A stretch of DNA of 64,000 bases from Richelia sp. SL_2_1 (GCA_012033205.1 JAAUSO010000015.1:1-64000), one strand, 5' to 3'. Shown: positions 9,314 to 18,803, numbered from the stretch's first letter. The notes: generated by a model from the letters alone, not told the origin. Translations and numbers: made by a program.

Positions 9314-9787
9314 TCAAGACAAAAACTTACTCAAATCAAATTCCTCTTCCTGTTTCTCTTCTTTAAACCTTTCCGAAGTCAGCATCAACAACAGCCTTTC
9401 CGTATAATCTACCGCGCCTCGTAACTCAGTTTGCAATATTTCCAAACCACCATTGGCATATTCTTCAAAAATTTGATTGCGCTGAGTTTGAGACTCTTCC
9501 TGACTTACTGACAGTACTTTTATATCCTTAGTTACAGTAATTCCGATCAATTTAATTACCCAGTCATATCCCATGGAAGCAAAAGTTTCCACTTTAATTG
9601 GGGAAGGTTCTCTTTTTGAAATCTCTCCTAAAGCCACGCGGCGATTATGCTTTTTACCCAAAGTAGCCGCAAAAACTACCACATCAGCAAAAGTTTCAAA
9701 AGGTCCCGTTGCACCATTCCAAGATGTTAAACTCTGTACTAACTCCGCCTTATCTTTTGCAACCCTGATTCTACCAGTTTCAGCCAT
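9314..9787 (-). CDS. Dnd system-associated protein 4 family
   Basis: This 157-residue protein resembles the small family annotated as dnd system-associated protein 4: N-terminal GRIRVAKDKAELVQSL, a central TFADVVVFAATLGKKHNRR block, and an acidic C-terminal tail (EEKQEEEFDLSKFLS). There is no catalytic motif I recognise. It follows the large ATPase gene on the same strand, with a repeat array of about 70 bases in the gap, so the two are likely co-transcribed. The family is known only by its association with dnd loci; a role with the neighbouring ATPase in sensing or acting on phosphorothioated DNA is inference. Confidence 0.78.
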   Translation of the reverse strand: MAETGRIRVAKDKAELVQSLTSWNGATGPFETFADVVVFAATLGKKHNRRVALGEISKREPSPIKVETFASMGYDWVIKLIGITVTKDIKVLSVSQEESQTQRNQIFEEYANGGLEILQTELRGAVDYTERLLLMLTSERFKEEKQEEEFDLSKFLS

Positions 9788-9789
9788 TT

Positions 9790-9860
9790 TATTAAAGGTT
9801 AAAGGTTAAAGGTTAACAACTATCAACTATCAACTATCAACTAACAACTATTAACTATCA
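9790..9860. repeat. Heptamer tandem repeat (AAAGGTT and CAACTAT units)
   Basis: Three AAAGGTT units are followed by about seven CAACTAT/CAACTAA units in the gap between the Dnd-associated 4 gene and the ATPase gene; the last unit abuts the ATPase stop codon. Confidence 0.85.
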
Positions 9861-11924
9861 ACTGTTTTCAACTTCGAGAATTTCACTATATTCAAACTCA
9901 TTCGGACTTTGCTTAACTAAAGGATATCTTCCCCCATTCAATTCAATAAAATCTTCTTCGCAATCGGGTTTAGAAGAATAATATGTCAATACATATTCTT
10001 TACCGACTCGATAGGACATTTCATCTTCAACTTCACCCCTCCATTGAGTCTTTGTTACCAACACAATTAATTGATTTGCTAATTTAGGAATGATTTGAGC
10101 TATATGTTTTCGATAAATTACATCTAAACTACCAAAAGGTGAATCCATGACAATCGGGAATGTGCTGCTATCTGTTACCATCAGCATTTTATTTTGACTC
10201 CAATCCCGCACTCGATCAATAATACTACTGATAAATGATAAGCTGAGTATTTGATTTTCTCCGGTAGATGCTGCAACTGGCATTTCTAAACCTGAAGTTT
10301 TTTCTATCAGCGTTAATTCGTATTTTTCGCTGATTGTCGGAATATAAGGTGTAAAGGATATTTCGCTAAAGATTTCTTGGACTCGTTTTTGTAATTCTAA
10401 ACGGAATTGCTGTTCTTGCAGCAGTTTGACTTGGGTTAATCTATCAATAGCGTCTTGAGTTGCGCTAATACGACGCTGTGCTAAAATTTGCTTTTCTTCG
10501 TTTAATTTATGTTTGGCAATTTGTTTATTTAAACTTGATGATTCCGATTTTAAATTAATTATTTTCTGCTGATTTGCACCTTGTTCTAAGGTTAGCTCGG
10601 TAATTTTTTCTTCAATTTTATCTAAACGTTTTTGTAAACTGCGAATTTCTTCACTAGGGTCTTTTCTTAATCTTTCTTCTATATTATCTAACTCTATTTC
10701 AATTTCAGCAATAACTTTTCTTAAATTATTAATTATAGCTTGTTCTTGATCAATCTCTTGCCAAAATATTGCTGCTTGTTTGTCGATTTGATCAACTTGA
10801 GCGCTGATTCTAATTGCTGTTTCTTCAACTTCCGAGGAAGCCGCTTTATCTAACCAGCTTTCGACATTTATACGAGCATGATTTTCTGCAAATAAACTTG
10901 TCCCGCAAATACACTTACTTGAATCTAATAAATCTTGAATAAACTCTCGTGAAATTCCTTTGGTTAATTCTCCTTTTTTCTTCAAATTATGAATAATTTC
11001 TCGAAATTGTACCGTTGTTTCTGGTAAAAATACTGTATAACCCCGTGCAGAAATTGCTTTTTTTATGGCTTCTCTACTATGTCGCAAATTATCTTGATTT
11101 AAGGTTTTCTGTTTCTCTAATTCCTGTAGTCTTTCCTGTAATTCTTTGGCTGCACTCAATTCGCGCAAACGCTTACTAGTTTCTTTTTTAAAGGTATTTT
11201 GATATTCTATTTCTTGAATAATTTCTAGATTCCGTTTGTTAATTGTTTCAATTTCAAGCTCAATTTTACCTTGCTCTTTTAACAGTTTTTGAATTTCTGA
11301 ATCACCAATTATCTTCAATTCATTTTCTAAACTCTTTTTCGCTTCTTGTAAATGTCGAATTGAACGATTGATTACTTCAACTCCTAAAAATATTTTAGTC
11401 GCTTCTGCAATTTCTGCTTTCTTATCGGAGCGCACTATTTCTTCAATTCTTTCGCCATCGAAGAAGAAATATTGATGTAAACTAGCAGGTAAAATTTGTC
11501 CGATAATCTCTTCTGGTTGTTGGGGTGGTAGATACCATTTTCCATCATCTCCCGCTACCTGCATATATAATTCTGTTTTACCAACATCATAATCTTGTTG
11601 ATTTTTGTAAACCCGACATTGACGTTTGACTCGATAGCGTTTTCCATCATGTTCCCATGCTAACTCTACCCAACATTCTACCCTCTGCCCAATTTTTGCT
11701 TCAGCAATCGCTCTTTTATTTACAAGTTGCTCAACTGAAGCAAAGGCTGCACTGAATTTTTCGTATAATACCCAGGTAAATGCATTCAATAAACTGGTTT
11801 TACCTGCTCCATTATTACCGTAAATAATAGTAGTATTATTTGAGTTTGACCCCGCAAGAGTCATTTCACAGGTTTTTCCGTAAAATGAACGAAAGTTACA
11901 AAGCTTTATGGAAGTCAGTTTCAT
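9858..11924 (-). CDS. Second DndD-like SMC/Rad50-type ATPase
   Basis: This 688-residue protein has the same architecture as DndD but is clearly a different gene. Walker A GNNGAGKT is at residues 36-43, the DndD-like FFFDGERIEEI at 153-163, long coiled coil at about 185-290 and 355-500, a Cys pair C338-x-C340 in a KCICG turn at the tip of the coil (hook-like), and Walker B PIVMDSPFGSLD near residue 600. The start ATG overlaps the stop of a short upstream ORF (ATGA). Downstream is Dnd-associated protein 4. Likely role: DNA-end or modified-DNA handling ATPase attached to the Dnd system, possibly its effector in place of DptFGH. That role is inference; RecF/Rad50-like repair function is the alternative. 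Confidence 0.8.
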   Translation of the reverse strand: MKLTSIKLCNFRSFYGKTCEMTLAGSNSNNTTIIYGNNGAGKTSLLNAFTWVLYEKFSAAFASVEQLVNKRAIAEAKIGQRVECWVELAWEHDGKRYRVKRQCRVYKNQQDYDVGKTELYMQVAGDDGKWYLPPQQPEEIIGQILPASLHQYFFFDGERIEEIVRSDKKAEIAEATKIFLGVEVINRSIRHLQEAKKSLENELKIIGDSEIQKLLKEQGKIELEIETINKRNLEIIQEIEYQNTFKKETSKRLRELSAAKELQERLQELEKQKTLNQDNLRHSREAIKKAISARGYTVFLPETTVQFREIIHNLKKKGELTKGISREFIQDLLDSSKCICGTSLFAENHARINVESWLDKAASSEVEETAIRISAQVDQIDKQAAIFWQEIDQEQAIINNLRKVIAEIEIELDNIEERLRKDPSEEIRSLQKRLDKIEEKITELTLEQGANQQKIINLKSESSSLNKQIAKHKLNEEKQILAQRRISATQDAIDRLTQVKLLQEQQFRLELQKRVQEIFSEISFTPYIPTISEKYELTLIEKTSGLEMPVAASTGENQILSLSFISSIIDRVRDWSQNKMLMVTDSSTFPIVMDSPFGSLDVIYRKHIAQIIPKLANQLIVLVTKTQWRGEVEDEMSYRVGKEYVLTYYSSKPDCEEDFIELNGGRYPLVKQSPNEFEYSEILEVENS

Positions 11925-12190
11925 TTTACAGCTTCTTTCACAATTGCTAAAATATCTTCATTTATATGACCGAAACTTTTTTTATCAAGTCTGCTTTTTT
12001 CTAAATTCCATACTCGCTCGATAATTTGGCGAACTTCCGCTGAAGCAGACTTTATTGGCTCTTGTACTTCATCTATATTATGCTGTTTTTCCACTACGGT
12101 TTTTATATAGTCAATATCGCTATATTTTACCTGTATTCACTATCCTCTGTTATCCGTAAACTCACTGTTACTATATTTGCTTGATATTAT
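11921..12190 (-). pseudogene. Remnant of a gene upstream of the DndD-like ATPase
   Basis: On the minus strand an open frame of about 70 codons ends at 11921 with a TGA that overlaps the ATPase start codon. It reads through KTVVEKQHNIDEVQEP and SASAEVRQIIERVWNLEK to INEDILAIVKEAVK, a plausible charged helical C-terminus, but it has no ATG. Just upstream, in another frame, a further coding-like stretch VSLRITEDSEYR (around 12140-12180) runs into a stop. This suggests a small protein gene that lost its 5' part or suffered frameshifts. I do not recognise the family. A GTG near 12110 could start a functional fragment of about 60 residues. Confidence 0.5.
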
Positions 12191-12272
12191 CCCTATAACC
12201 TTGATAATTAATTGTTTATTATGCGGTTATGTATGATTTAAAACAATTAATCTCAAGTTCAAACAGCAATAT

Positions 12273-12817
12273 GCCCTAAAGACTGTTTTTTTGATTTTTT
12301 TTGAATTTATCTCGAAAAAATTTTTTTTTTGGGGACTTTTTTTTGGTATTATTATTTTATCTAAATTTATTTTCTTATAATGAAATATTAGCAAAAATAA
12401 AAAAAGCGATTATATTTCCATTATATAAAATCAACTCTGACTCTAATTAATCATCCCACGTAATAGGCAAAAAAATTTTTCGCGACAAATAAATTTACAA
12501 AAAAATAATTAAAGGGTTGTGATGGAGCTTCAAGGAAATTGCCCTAAAGACTGTTTTTTTGATTTTTTTTGAATTTATCTCGAAAAAATTTTTTTTTTGG
12601 GGACTTTTTTTGATATTATTATTTTATCTAAATTTATTTTCTTATAATGAAATATTAGCAAAAATAAAAAAAGCGACTATATTTCCATTATATAAAATCA
12701 ACTCTGGCTCTAATTAATCATCCCACGTAATAGACAAAAAAATTTTTCGCGACAAATAAATTTACAAAAATTTACAAAAAAATAATTAAAGGGTTGTGAT
12801 TGAGGCTCAAGGAAATA
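12273..12817. repeat. 268-bp AT-rich tandem duplication
   Basis: The block starting GCCCTAAAGACTG at 12273 is repeated in tandem from 12541 to about 12817 with only a few differences (an extra CAAAAATTTA segment near the end of copy 2 and single-base changes). It contains long T runs, TTTTTGGGGACTTTTTTT, and no open frame of note. The duplication lies between the Dnd island and mgtE. It may mark the edge of an inserted segment. Confidence 0.9.
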
Positions 12818-12868
12818 GGGAATAAGGAGAATATAACTGCTTTATTCTGCGACTTTTTTCTATAAAAA

Positions 12869-12887
12869 GGAGGGAGCTAAACCCTCC
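12869..12887 (-). terminator. Rho-independent terminator of mgtE
   Basis: On the minus strand GGAGGG, a 7-base loop and CCCTCC are followed by TTTTTATA, just past the mgtE stop at 12893. Confidence 0.85.
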
Positions 12888-12892
12888 AAAAA

Positions 12893-14254
12893 TTAAGCGA
12901 ATAGTTGCAAAGCGAAGGAAACCAAAGATAAAAACGTCATAAAACCAACCGCATCTAAAGTAGTAGTCATCAAAGGACCACTAATTAAAGCCGGATCGAG
13001 ATTTAAACGCTTTAATCCCATGGGTAGTAAAGTTCCTAAAGTAACAGCAATCAATACATTTACAGCCATCACAGTGCCAGCAACAAGTGATACCCAACGC
13101 TCATTAGGAGGAGACCACATCATAGATAAAGTTGCTAAAGCCAAACCCAAGCCAACAGCCGTTCCTACTCCTGCGGTCAGTTCTTTACGTAGTAGAGTCA
13201 TAGTATCTTTTGGTGTAACTTCTCCCAAGCCCAATCCCCGTACAGTTACGGATAAAACTTGGAATGCAACATTGCCGCTACTATTAGCTAAAATTGGCAT
13301 GATAATTGCTAAAACCGGGACAACTTTAATCACTTCCTGAAAAGGTGCGATCGCGCTAGCAGCAGCAATATATAAACCGATATTTCCCAACAGCCAAGGT
13401 AAACGTTTGCGGAGAGTTATTCGAGGAGAACATAAAGCAGGTTCATCACCACCAGTAACCCCTGCAAGTTTTTGAATCTCTTCTGTAGCTTCTTCATCAA
13501 GAATATCTACAACATCATCGATAGTAACAATACCTACCAGCCTTTCTTCGCGGTCAACTACAGGTAAAGCGATTAAATCGTATCGCTTCATAATTTTGGC
13601 AACTTCTCGCTGGGGGGTATCAGTCGTAACTCTAATCACCTTCGCAGCCGCAATATCCCGTAATAAAGCATCAGGATAAGAAAACAGCAATTGTCGCAAA
13701 GACACAACGCTAATTAATTTGCGGTTATCATCGGTGACGTAAGCGTAATAAATGGTTTCTTTGTCTTCATCTTGAGAGCGAATTTTATTGAGAACTTCTC
13801 TAACAGTCAATCCTTCCTGCAACCGCACATATTCTGTAGTCATTACCCTTCCAGCAGTACCTTCAGGATAACCAAGAATCGTTGCAGTAACTTGTCTTTG
13901 TTGGGGACTTAACGAGTGTAATAAACGCTTGACAACCGAAGCCGGTAGTTCATCAAATAATTCTGCACGTTCGTCAGGACTCATCGCTTCCAAAATTTGC
14001 GCTACCTGTACGTCATGAAGAGAATTGATCAATTGCTCCTGTATTTGAGGAGGTAGATATTCAAAAACGTCAATAGCTCGATTTTTATTCAGTAAACGAA
14101 ACGCTATCGCTCGCTGTTTTCTGGATAAATTCGCAATATATTCCCCGACATCAACGGGTGGTAAATGGTTCAAGTCCCATTTAAGTTCATTTAAATCTGT
14201 AACGCCAAAATCAGCAATGTTGATTGCACAATTGCGAACATCTTGAATAAGCAT
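12893..14254 (-). CDS. mgtE: Magnesium transporter MgtE
   Basis: MgtE is a homodimeric, magnesium-gated inner-membrane channel. The 453-residue product has the full domain order: an N-terminal MgtE-N superhelical domain with repeated acidic motifs (PDERAELFDELP, about residues 90-105), a tandem CBS pair (about 135-260) that senses cytosolic magnesium, the connecting plug helix, and five C-terminal transmembrane segments including PILANSSGN and the GTLLPMGLKRLNLDPALISGP pore region. Length is normal. ATG start at 14254, with AGGAGG about 9 bases upstream. It has its own terminator and its leader can form alternative structures around the ribosome-binding site. Confidence 0.95.
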   Translation of the reverse strand: MLIQDVRNCAINIADFGVTDLNELKWDLNHLPPVDVGEYIANLSRKQRAIAFRLLNKNRAIDVFEYLPPQIQEQLINSLHDVQVAQILEAMSPDERAELFDELPASVVKRLLHSLSPQQRQVTATILGYPEGTAGRVMTTEYVRLQEGLTVREVLNKIRSQDEDKETIYYAYVTDDNRKLISVVSLRQLLFSYPDALLRDIAAAKVIRVTTDTPQREVAKIMKRYDLIALPVVDREERLVGIVTIDDVVDILDEEATEEIQKLAGVTGGDEPALCSPRITLRKRLPWLLGNIGLYIAAASAIAPFQEVIKVVPVLAIIMPILANSSGNVAFQVLSVTVRGLGLGEVTPKDTMTLLRKELTAGVGTAVGLGLALATLSMMWSPPNERWVSLVAGTVMAVNVLIAVTLGTLLPMGLKRLNLDPALISGPLMTTTLDAVGFMTFLSLVSFALQLFA

Positions 14255-14345
14255 AATTCCTCTCCTCCTATTGTCTCCCCCGCGCTGAGAGACAAACTCT
14301 ACAGCTCAGAGGAGGGTGCTACTACCATCTTCCGGACTTCTGTCC
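14255..14345 (-). promoter_or_regulatory. mgtE leader with possible Shine-Dalgarno sequestration
   Basis: Read on the minus strand, the mgtE leader holds a CCTCCT (14315-14310) complementary to the AGGAGG ribosome-binding site (14269-14264), and between them a hairpin TGTCTC (14294-14289) with GAGACA (14277-14272). CCTCCT could therefore close over the hairpin and mask the ribosome-binding site. It does not show the M-box (ykoK) consensus. A magnesium-responsive leader is a reasonable but untested idea. Confidence 0.45.
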
Positions 14346-15170
14346 ATACATTTTTAAAAAATCAACATCGATTACCCATCAAGGCATCGCTAAGTTATAA
14401 TACTAACCCGGAACTGTGTAATCCGGCAGATGCTGAGCTTCAGTATTATTTTGTGTGATATTCCACACTACTTAATCTCTCTATGCCCCGATTTTCATTC
14501 CAATAGTGTAGATTCTACTACTATTACTATCGATGTCAAGGTAATATATCAATTTAATTTAGCACCTTGACAGTAAAATTATTAACATTCTAGCAAGTAT
14601 TTATTATTTGGCAAAAAATATTTTTATCTGTGATAGTACTTACATTTTTATCTCTCTACCTTTTAATTAACAAGGAAAACAGATAACATTGATTGCAGAT
14701 CGGGTAAACTTCAAGATCCGAAAGTAAACTATGATCAAAATTATCAAATTTCCAAAAACCTATTCAGGCTTACTAACCAAGATCCAAGGTAAAGATTTAC
14801 TGTAACTTAATAATAGACACTGATTAAGAATATCTCTATATATGATTCAGTCTGTATTGTCAATAACCTGAAGATAAAGATCAAAAAATATGGAAAAATA
14901 ATAGTAATTGCCAATTGCGATCGCCAAGAATTTCTGACTACAGCAATTTGCTTGATAGTAGTAGACTTATGCTCAAAAATATTTGCAATATTAACAAACT
15001 TGCCGATTATTAAACTTGTGTATTTTGGATAGTAAAAAATTAATAATTAAGACGCTAACGAAAGTTTGTCATATTGCTAGTAACGATTACAAAAGTTAAG
15101 CTGTTTTTGCTTCTATAATTTACTTTGCGCTTACAGGATAAAACCTCGGCAAGAGTCATTGAATTAAATT
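14346..15170. other. Long AT-rich intergenic region
   Basis: About 800 bases between the divergent mgtE and the GH15-like gene with no convincing ORF, tRNA or rRNA. It contains an inverted repeat GTCAAGGT (14535-14542) and ACCTTGAC (14564-14571) with a 21-base AT-rich spacer, and one GCGATCGC at about 14919. It presumably carries both promoters. Confidence 0.6.
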
Positions 15171-18100
15171 ATGTTTAGAACTCTACAGTTACTTCCTCGT
15201 TTAGAATACTATTATCAGCAAATCAAGACGATTATTCTTTCGCGGCAAAATCCGATTACAGGTTTGCTACCTGCTTCAACAGCAATAACGGCTCACGGAG
15301 ACTATACAGACGCTTGGGTACGTGATAACGTTTATAGTATTTTAGCGGTTTGGGGATTAGCCTTAGCTTATCGCAAAGTTGATGAAGATAAAGGACGTAC
15401 TTACGAATTAGAACACAGCGTTATCAAGTTAATGCGGGGATTATTATTCTCGATGATGCGACAGGCACATAAAGTAGAACAATTTAAGCATACTCAATCA
15501 CCCTTAGATGCATTACACGCTAAATACAACACTGCGACTGGGGATATTGTTGTCGGTGATGATGAATGGGGACATTTACAGCTTGACGCAACATCAATAT
15601 ATTTACTGATGTTGGCGCAAATGACAGCTTCGGGAGTGCAATTAGTTTACACTCTTGATGAGGTGGATTTTGTCCAAAATTTGGTTTACTATATCGGACG
15701 AGCTTATCGTACCCCAGATTATGGAATTTGGGAACGAGGCAATAAAATCAATCATGGGAATGCAGAATTAAATGCTAGTTCCGTTGGTATGGCAAAAGCT
15801 GCGTTGGAAGCAGTTAACGGACTAGATTTATTTGGAGTACATGGAAGTAGAGCATCGGTAATTCACGTATTACCGGATGAAATAGCTCGCGCTCGCATTA
15901 CCTTAGAATATTTATTGCCAAGGGAATCGGCTTCTAAAGAAATTGATGCAGCACTTTTGAGCGTGATTAGTTTTCCGGCTTTTGCAGTGGAAGATGAAAG
16001 TTTACGTCAGCGTACTTTAGAAGAGATAATTAATAAGTTAGAAGGTAATTACGGTTGCAAAAGGTTTTTACGCGATGGACATCAAACGGTTTTAGAAGAT
16101 AGTCAACGCTTGCATTACGAACCCAACGAATTAAAGCAATTTGAGCATATAGAATGTGAATGGCCTTTATTTTTCACTTATTTACTATTAGATGGATTAT
16201 TTCGGGGAGAGCAAGAAAAAATTAAGCATTATCAACAAAGTTTAGAATTTACCTTAGTTGAACGCGATAATTTGCCTTTGCTACCGGAAGTTTATTACGT
16301 AACTGAAGAAAATATCGAAGCCGAAAAACAAGCACCTGGAACTCAAAAACGTTTACCCAATGAAAATATTCCTTTAGTATGGGCGCAAAGTTTGTATTTA
16401 CTGGGACAAATGTTGAGTGAAAAATTGCTTTCTGTGGGAGATATTGACCCCTTGGGAAGATATTTATCTGTAGGAAGAGAGCGACAGCCGATAGTACAAA
16501 TTGCTTTATTAGCCGAAGATGAAGATTTACAAGCTAAATTAGCAGTTAGGGGAATTCAAACAGAAACTTTGTTACAAATAAAACCAATTCAAGTCCGTCA
16601 AGCAGCAGATTTAATCGCAATTTATCAAGGAATTGGCTGTAATGAAAAGCTAGGTTTAAGTGGAAGACCACCAAGACTTCCTCGCAGTTTAACTACTTCG
16701 AGAATTTTTCGTATTGATAATGAAACTGTTGTATTTTTACCTTCTTTCTTAGATTCTGAGCAGTTTTACTTGACTTTAGATTACCACTTTTTAGTAGATC
16801 AACTCAAAAGTGAACTTGCTTACATTGAAAAATATTGGAGTGATAATGGTCGTCCGACTTTAACTTTAATGTTAACCCGCACCATGTTAGAAACAGGTAG
16901 CGAAGCATTATTATCATTAATGGAAGAACTTAAAGAAGGTGTTTGTAACGGTGTACGGGTGAAATTGGGCAGACTAAATCAGTTAATGCTCACCGCTAAC
17001 ATTCAAAGAATTGATTTACAACAAAATTTTGAGTTTCAACAATCACCAGTTACAAACATTGCTCCTCGTAGCTGCTATTTACTTTATAATCCCAACAATA
17101 ACTGGTTATTAGAACATACTCAAGAATTTCAAATGGAATGCGAAACCAATTTGAAATTATTGCTTGATTCCTTACGTTCTTCCGATAATCTTTACGAACA
17201 AATTGAATTATTACAGGCATTAACTCGCTTACAAGGACTTGATTTTGATACCGGCTTTGGTGAAATTAATCATACTGTAAAAGTATCGGATTTACTCGAT
17301 GAAGTTTACTATAAAGCAGGGGAAATTGGACTTTGGGCTGTCGTGCGTCGCGCTGCGGGATTGCTGCAAATGGCAGATATGCGCTTGTCAGATATAGTCA
17401 CCAGCCTTTTAGCACGGGGGAAACAAATTGCAGTCGGCAAAGCCTACAGTGAAGCATCCTTAATCATCGTACCCCTTTCCCACAAAGAAATAGTCGAGAA
17501 AATCAAAAACTTTTGTCGTGAAGATGTTAGAGATGGTGTTTTAACTCAAGAAATACTGATTTATCTACGTACCTTAATTAATTCCGAACCAGAATTATTT
17601 CAAGGATTACTTACTATTAGAACAGGACATCTCATCTTATTTATTACCAGCAAACTTGCTAGAGAATTAGATATTACTCAAGATGAAGCTTATGAACATT
17701 TGATGCAATTATCACCTTTTCAAGTAAAAACACAGTTAAAAGACTGTTTGTTAGAATACTCCGGAATGAATCAGTTATTACGTCAGCAAGAATCACTGCA
17801 TATCAAACAGAAAGAAAACGAAATAGATTGGCTATTGCAACCAGTTAATATAGACACAATAGAAGTACCAACAGGAGGATGGCGAAGATATCGCCAAGCA
17901 GAAGGAGCAATCAACCGCGTACCCGAAGATTTCTTTGCACGAGTCTGGCAATTAATGCATCATTGTAAAGGCTTGGTAATTGGCGATAAACTAGAACGTC
18001 GCAACCGCTTGGATAGTCAATTACTGATATCAGAAATGACTGCCGGAGAAAAGAATTTTGCCTTAAGAGTCGAACATTTATTAAACAAAATCGAAGCTCC

Positions 18101-18404
18101 AGAATACCGTCAAGTAAACGTTGAAGCCCTAATGGAATTAGCGGCGATCGCCAAAAATAATCCCGAATTACAAATCCGTGAATATATTGTGTTAGATGTA
18201 TTAATTGGTCACGCTGTAAGATTAAACTGGTTAAATAATCAACCCGAAAGAAGCGATCAATATGATAAAGATAAAGCCGCAGCATGGCGATATTTTTATA
18301 ATACTTCTGCTCAAGAATGTGCAAGTAACATTGTCAAAGCCTTAAGATATCTGACAGAATTCGGCGATGAGTTTGTAGTTAGTGACGTGGAAGTAGAAGT
18401 TTAG
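15171..18404 (+). CDS. GH15-related / phosphorylase kinase alpha-beta-like protein
   Basis: This 1077-residue protein belongs to the large cyanobacterial family related to glucoamylase-type (GH15) and phosphorylase kinase alpha/beta subunits. The N-terminal 400 residues look like an (alpha/alpha)6 barrel with the landmarks LLPASTAITAHGDYTDAWVRDN near residue 35, GDDEWGHLQLDATSIYLL near 125 and WERGNKINHGNAELNASSVGM near 185. The C-terminal half contains helical segments resembling the phosphorylase kinase regulatory region (VRRAAGLLQMADMRLSD). No signal peptide is visible, so it is probably cytosolic. A role in glycogen metabolism or its control is inferred from family membership; substrate is unknown. 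Monocistronic, ATG at 15171. Confidence 0.82.
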   Translation: MFRTLQLLPRLEYYYQQIKTIILSRQNPITGLLPASTAITAHGDYTDAWVRDNVYSILAVWGLALAYRKVDEDKGRTYELEHSVIKLMRGLLFSMMRQAHKVEQFKHTQSPLDALHAKYNTATGDIVVGDDEWGHLQLDATSIYLLMLAQMTASGVQLVYTLDEVDFVQNLVYYIGRAYRTPDYGIWERGNKINHGNAELNASSVGMAKAALEAVNGLDLFGVHGSRASVIHVLPDEIARARITLEYLLPRESASKEIDAALLSVISFPAFAVEDESLRQRTLEEIINKLEGNYGCKRFLRDGHQTVLEDSQRLHYEPNELKQFEHIECEWPLFFTYLLLDGLFRGEQEKIKHYQQSLEFTLVERDNLPLLPEVYYVTEENIEAEKQAPGTQKRLPNENIPLVWAQSLYLLGQMLSEKLLSVGDIDPLGRYLSVGRERQPIVQIALLAEDEDLQAKLAVRGIQTETLLQIKPIQVRQAADLIAIYQGIGCNEKLGLSGRPPRLPRSLTTSRIFRIDNETVVFLPSFLDSEQFYLTLDYHFLVDQLKSELAYIEKYWSDNGRPTLTLMLTRTMLETGSEALLSLMEELKEGVCNGVRVKLGRLNQLMLTANIQRIDLQQNFEFQQSPVTNIAPRSCYLLYNPNNNWLLEHTQEFQMECETNLKLLLDSLRSSDNLYEQIELLQALTRLQGLDFDTGFGEINHTVKVSDLLDEVYYKAGEIGLWAVVRRAAGLLQMADMRLSDIVTSLLARGKQIAVGKAYSEASLIIVPLSHKEIVEKIKNFCREDVRDGVLTQEILIYLRTLINSEPELFQGLLTIRTGHLILFITSKLARELDITQDEAYEHLMQLSPFQVKTQLKDCLLEYSGMNQLLRQQESLHIKQKENEIDWLLQPVNIDTIEVPTGGWRRYRQAEGAINRVPEDFFARVWQLMHHCKGLVIGDKLERRNRLDSQLLISEMTAGEKNFALRVEHLLNKIEAPEYRQVNVEALMELAAIAKNNPELQIREYIVLDVLIGHAVRLNWLNNQPERSDQYDKDKAAAWRYFYNTSAQECASNIVKALRYLTEFGDEFVVSDVEVEV

Positions 18405-18803
18405 TTTTTCATAAATTGTAGGGGAGGCAAATTGGGGTGTAGATTTTCTTCCCCCAATATTGCCGTTGTGTTAGACGCACAACTATTTATGAAATAAACG
18501 ATAATTGTGAAAATCGTCTAACGCACCATCCGAGATTAGTTAATTGCAGAGAATTTTCAAAGAATTAACTTTGATTACTTGGCATTCTCGTTTTTCCTCC
18601 ACAAAAGATTACTCCTATTCCGCTGTAAGATTTCCTTTCACCCGTAGGGTGCGGTTCATCTCTTTTTACCTCTTTCCTCTGCGCTCTCTGCGTCTCTGCG
18701 GTTTTTTATTTCTCCCTGGGGGAGACGCTGCGCGAACGGTAATCTTCTGCCGGTAAGGGAGTAAAATAATTATCTCAACTCCGTGCATCTACCGCTTTCA
18801 TGA
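18405..18803. other. Intergenic region with a dispersed repeat copy
   Basis: About 400 bases. From 18632 to 18710 it carries a relative of the sequence at 7212-7288 (CACCCGTAGGGTGCGG followed by GCGCTCTCTGCGTCTCTGCGG). No gene is apparent. Confidence 0.6.

Noticed and set aside
14255-14460. M-box (ykoK) magnesium riboswitch upstream of mgtE
   Set aside because: The conserved M-box core sequences are not present on either strand; only a generic hairpin and an anti-Shine-Dalgarno match are visible.
17911-18324. 137-codon minus-strand ORF inside the GH15-like gene
   Set aside because: Antisense shadow of a strong coding frame.
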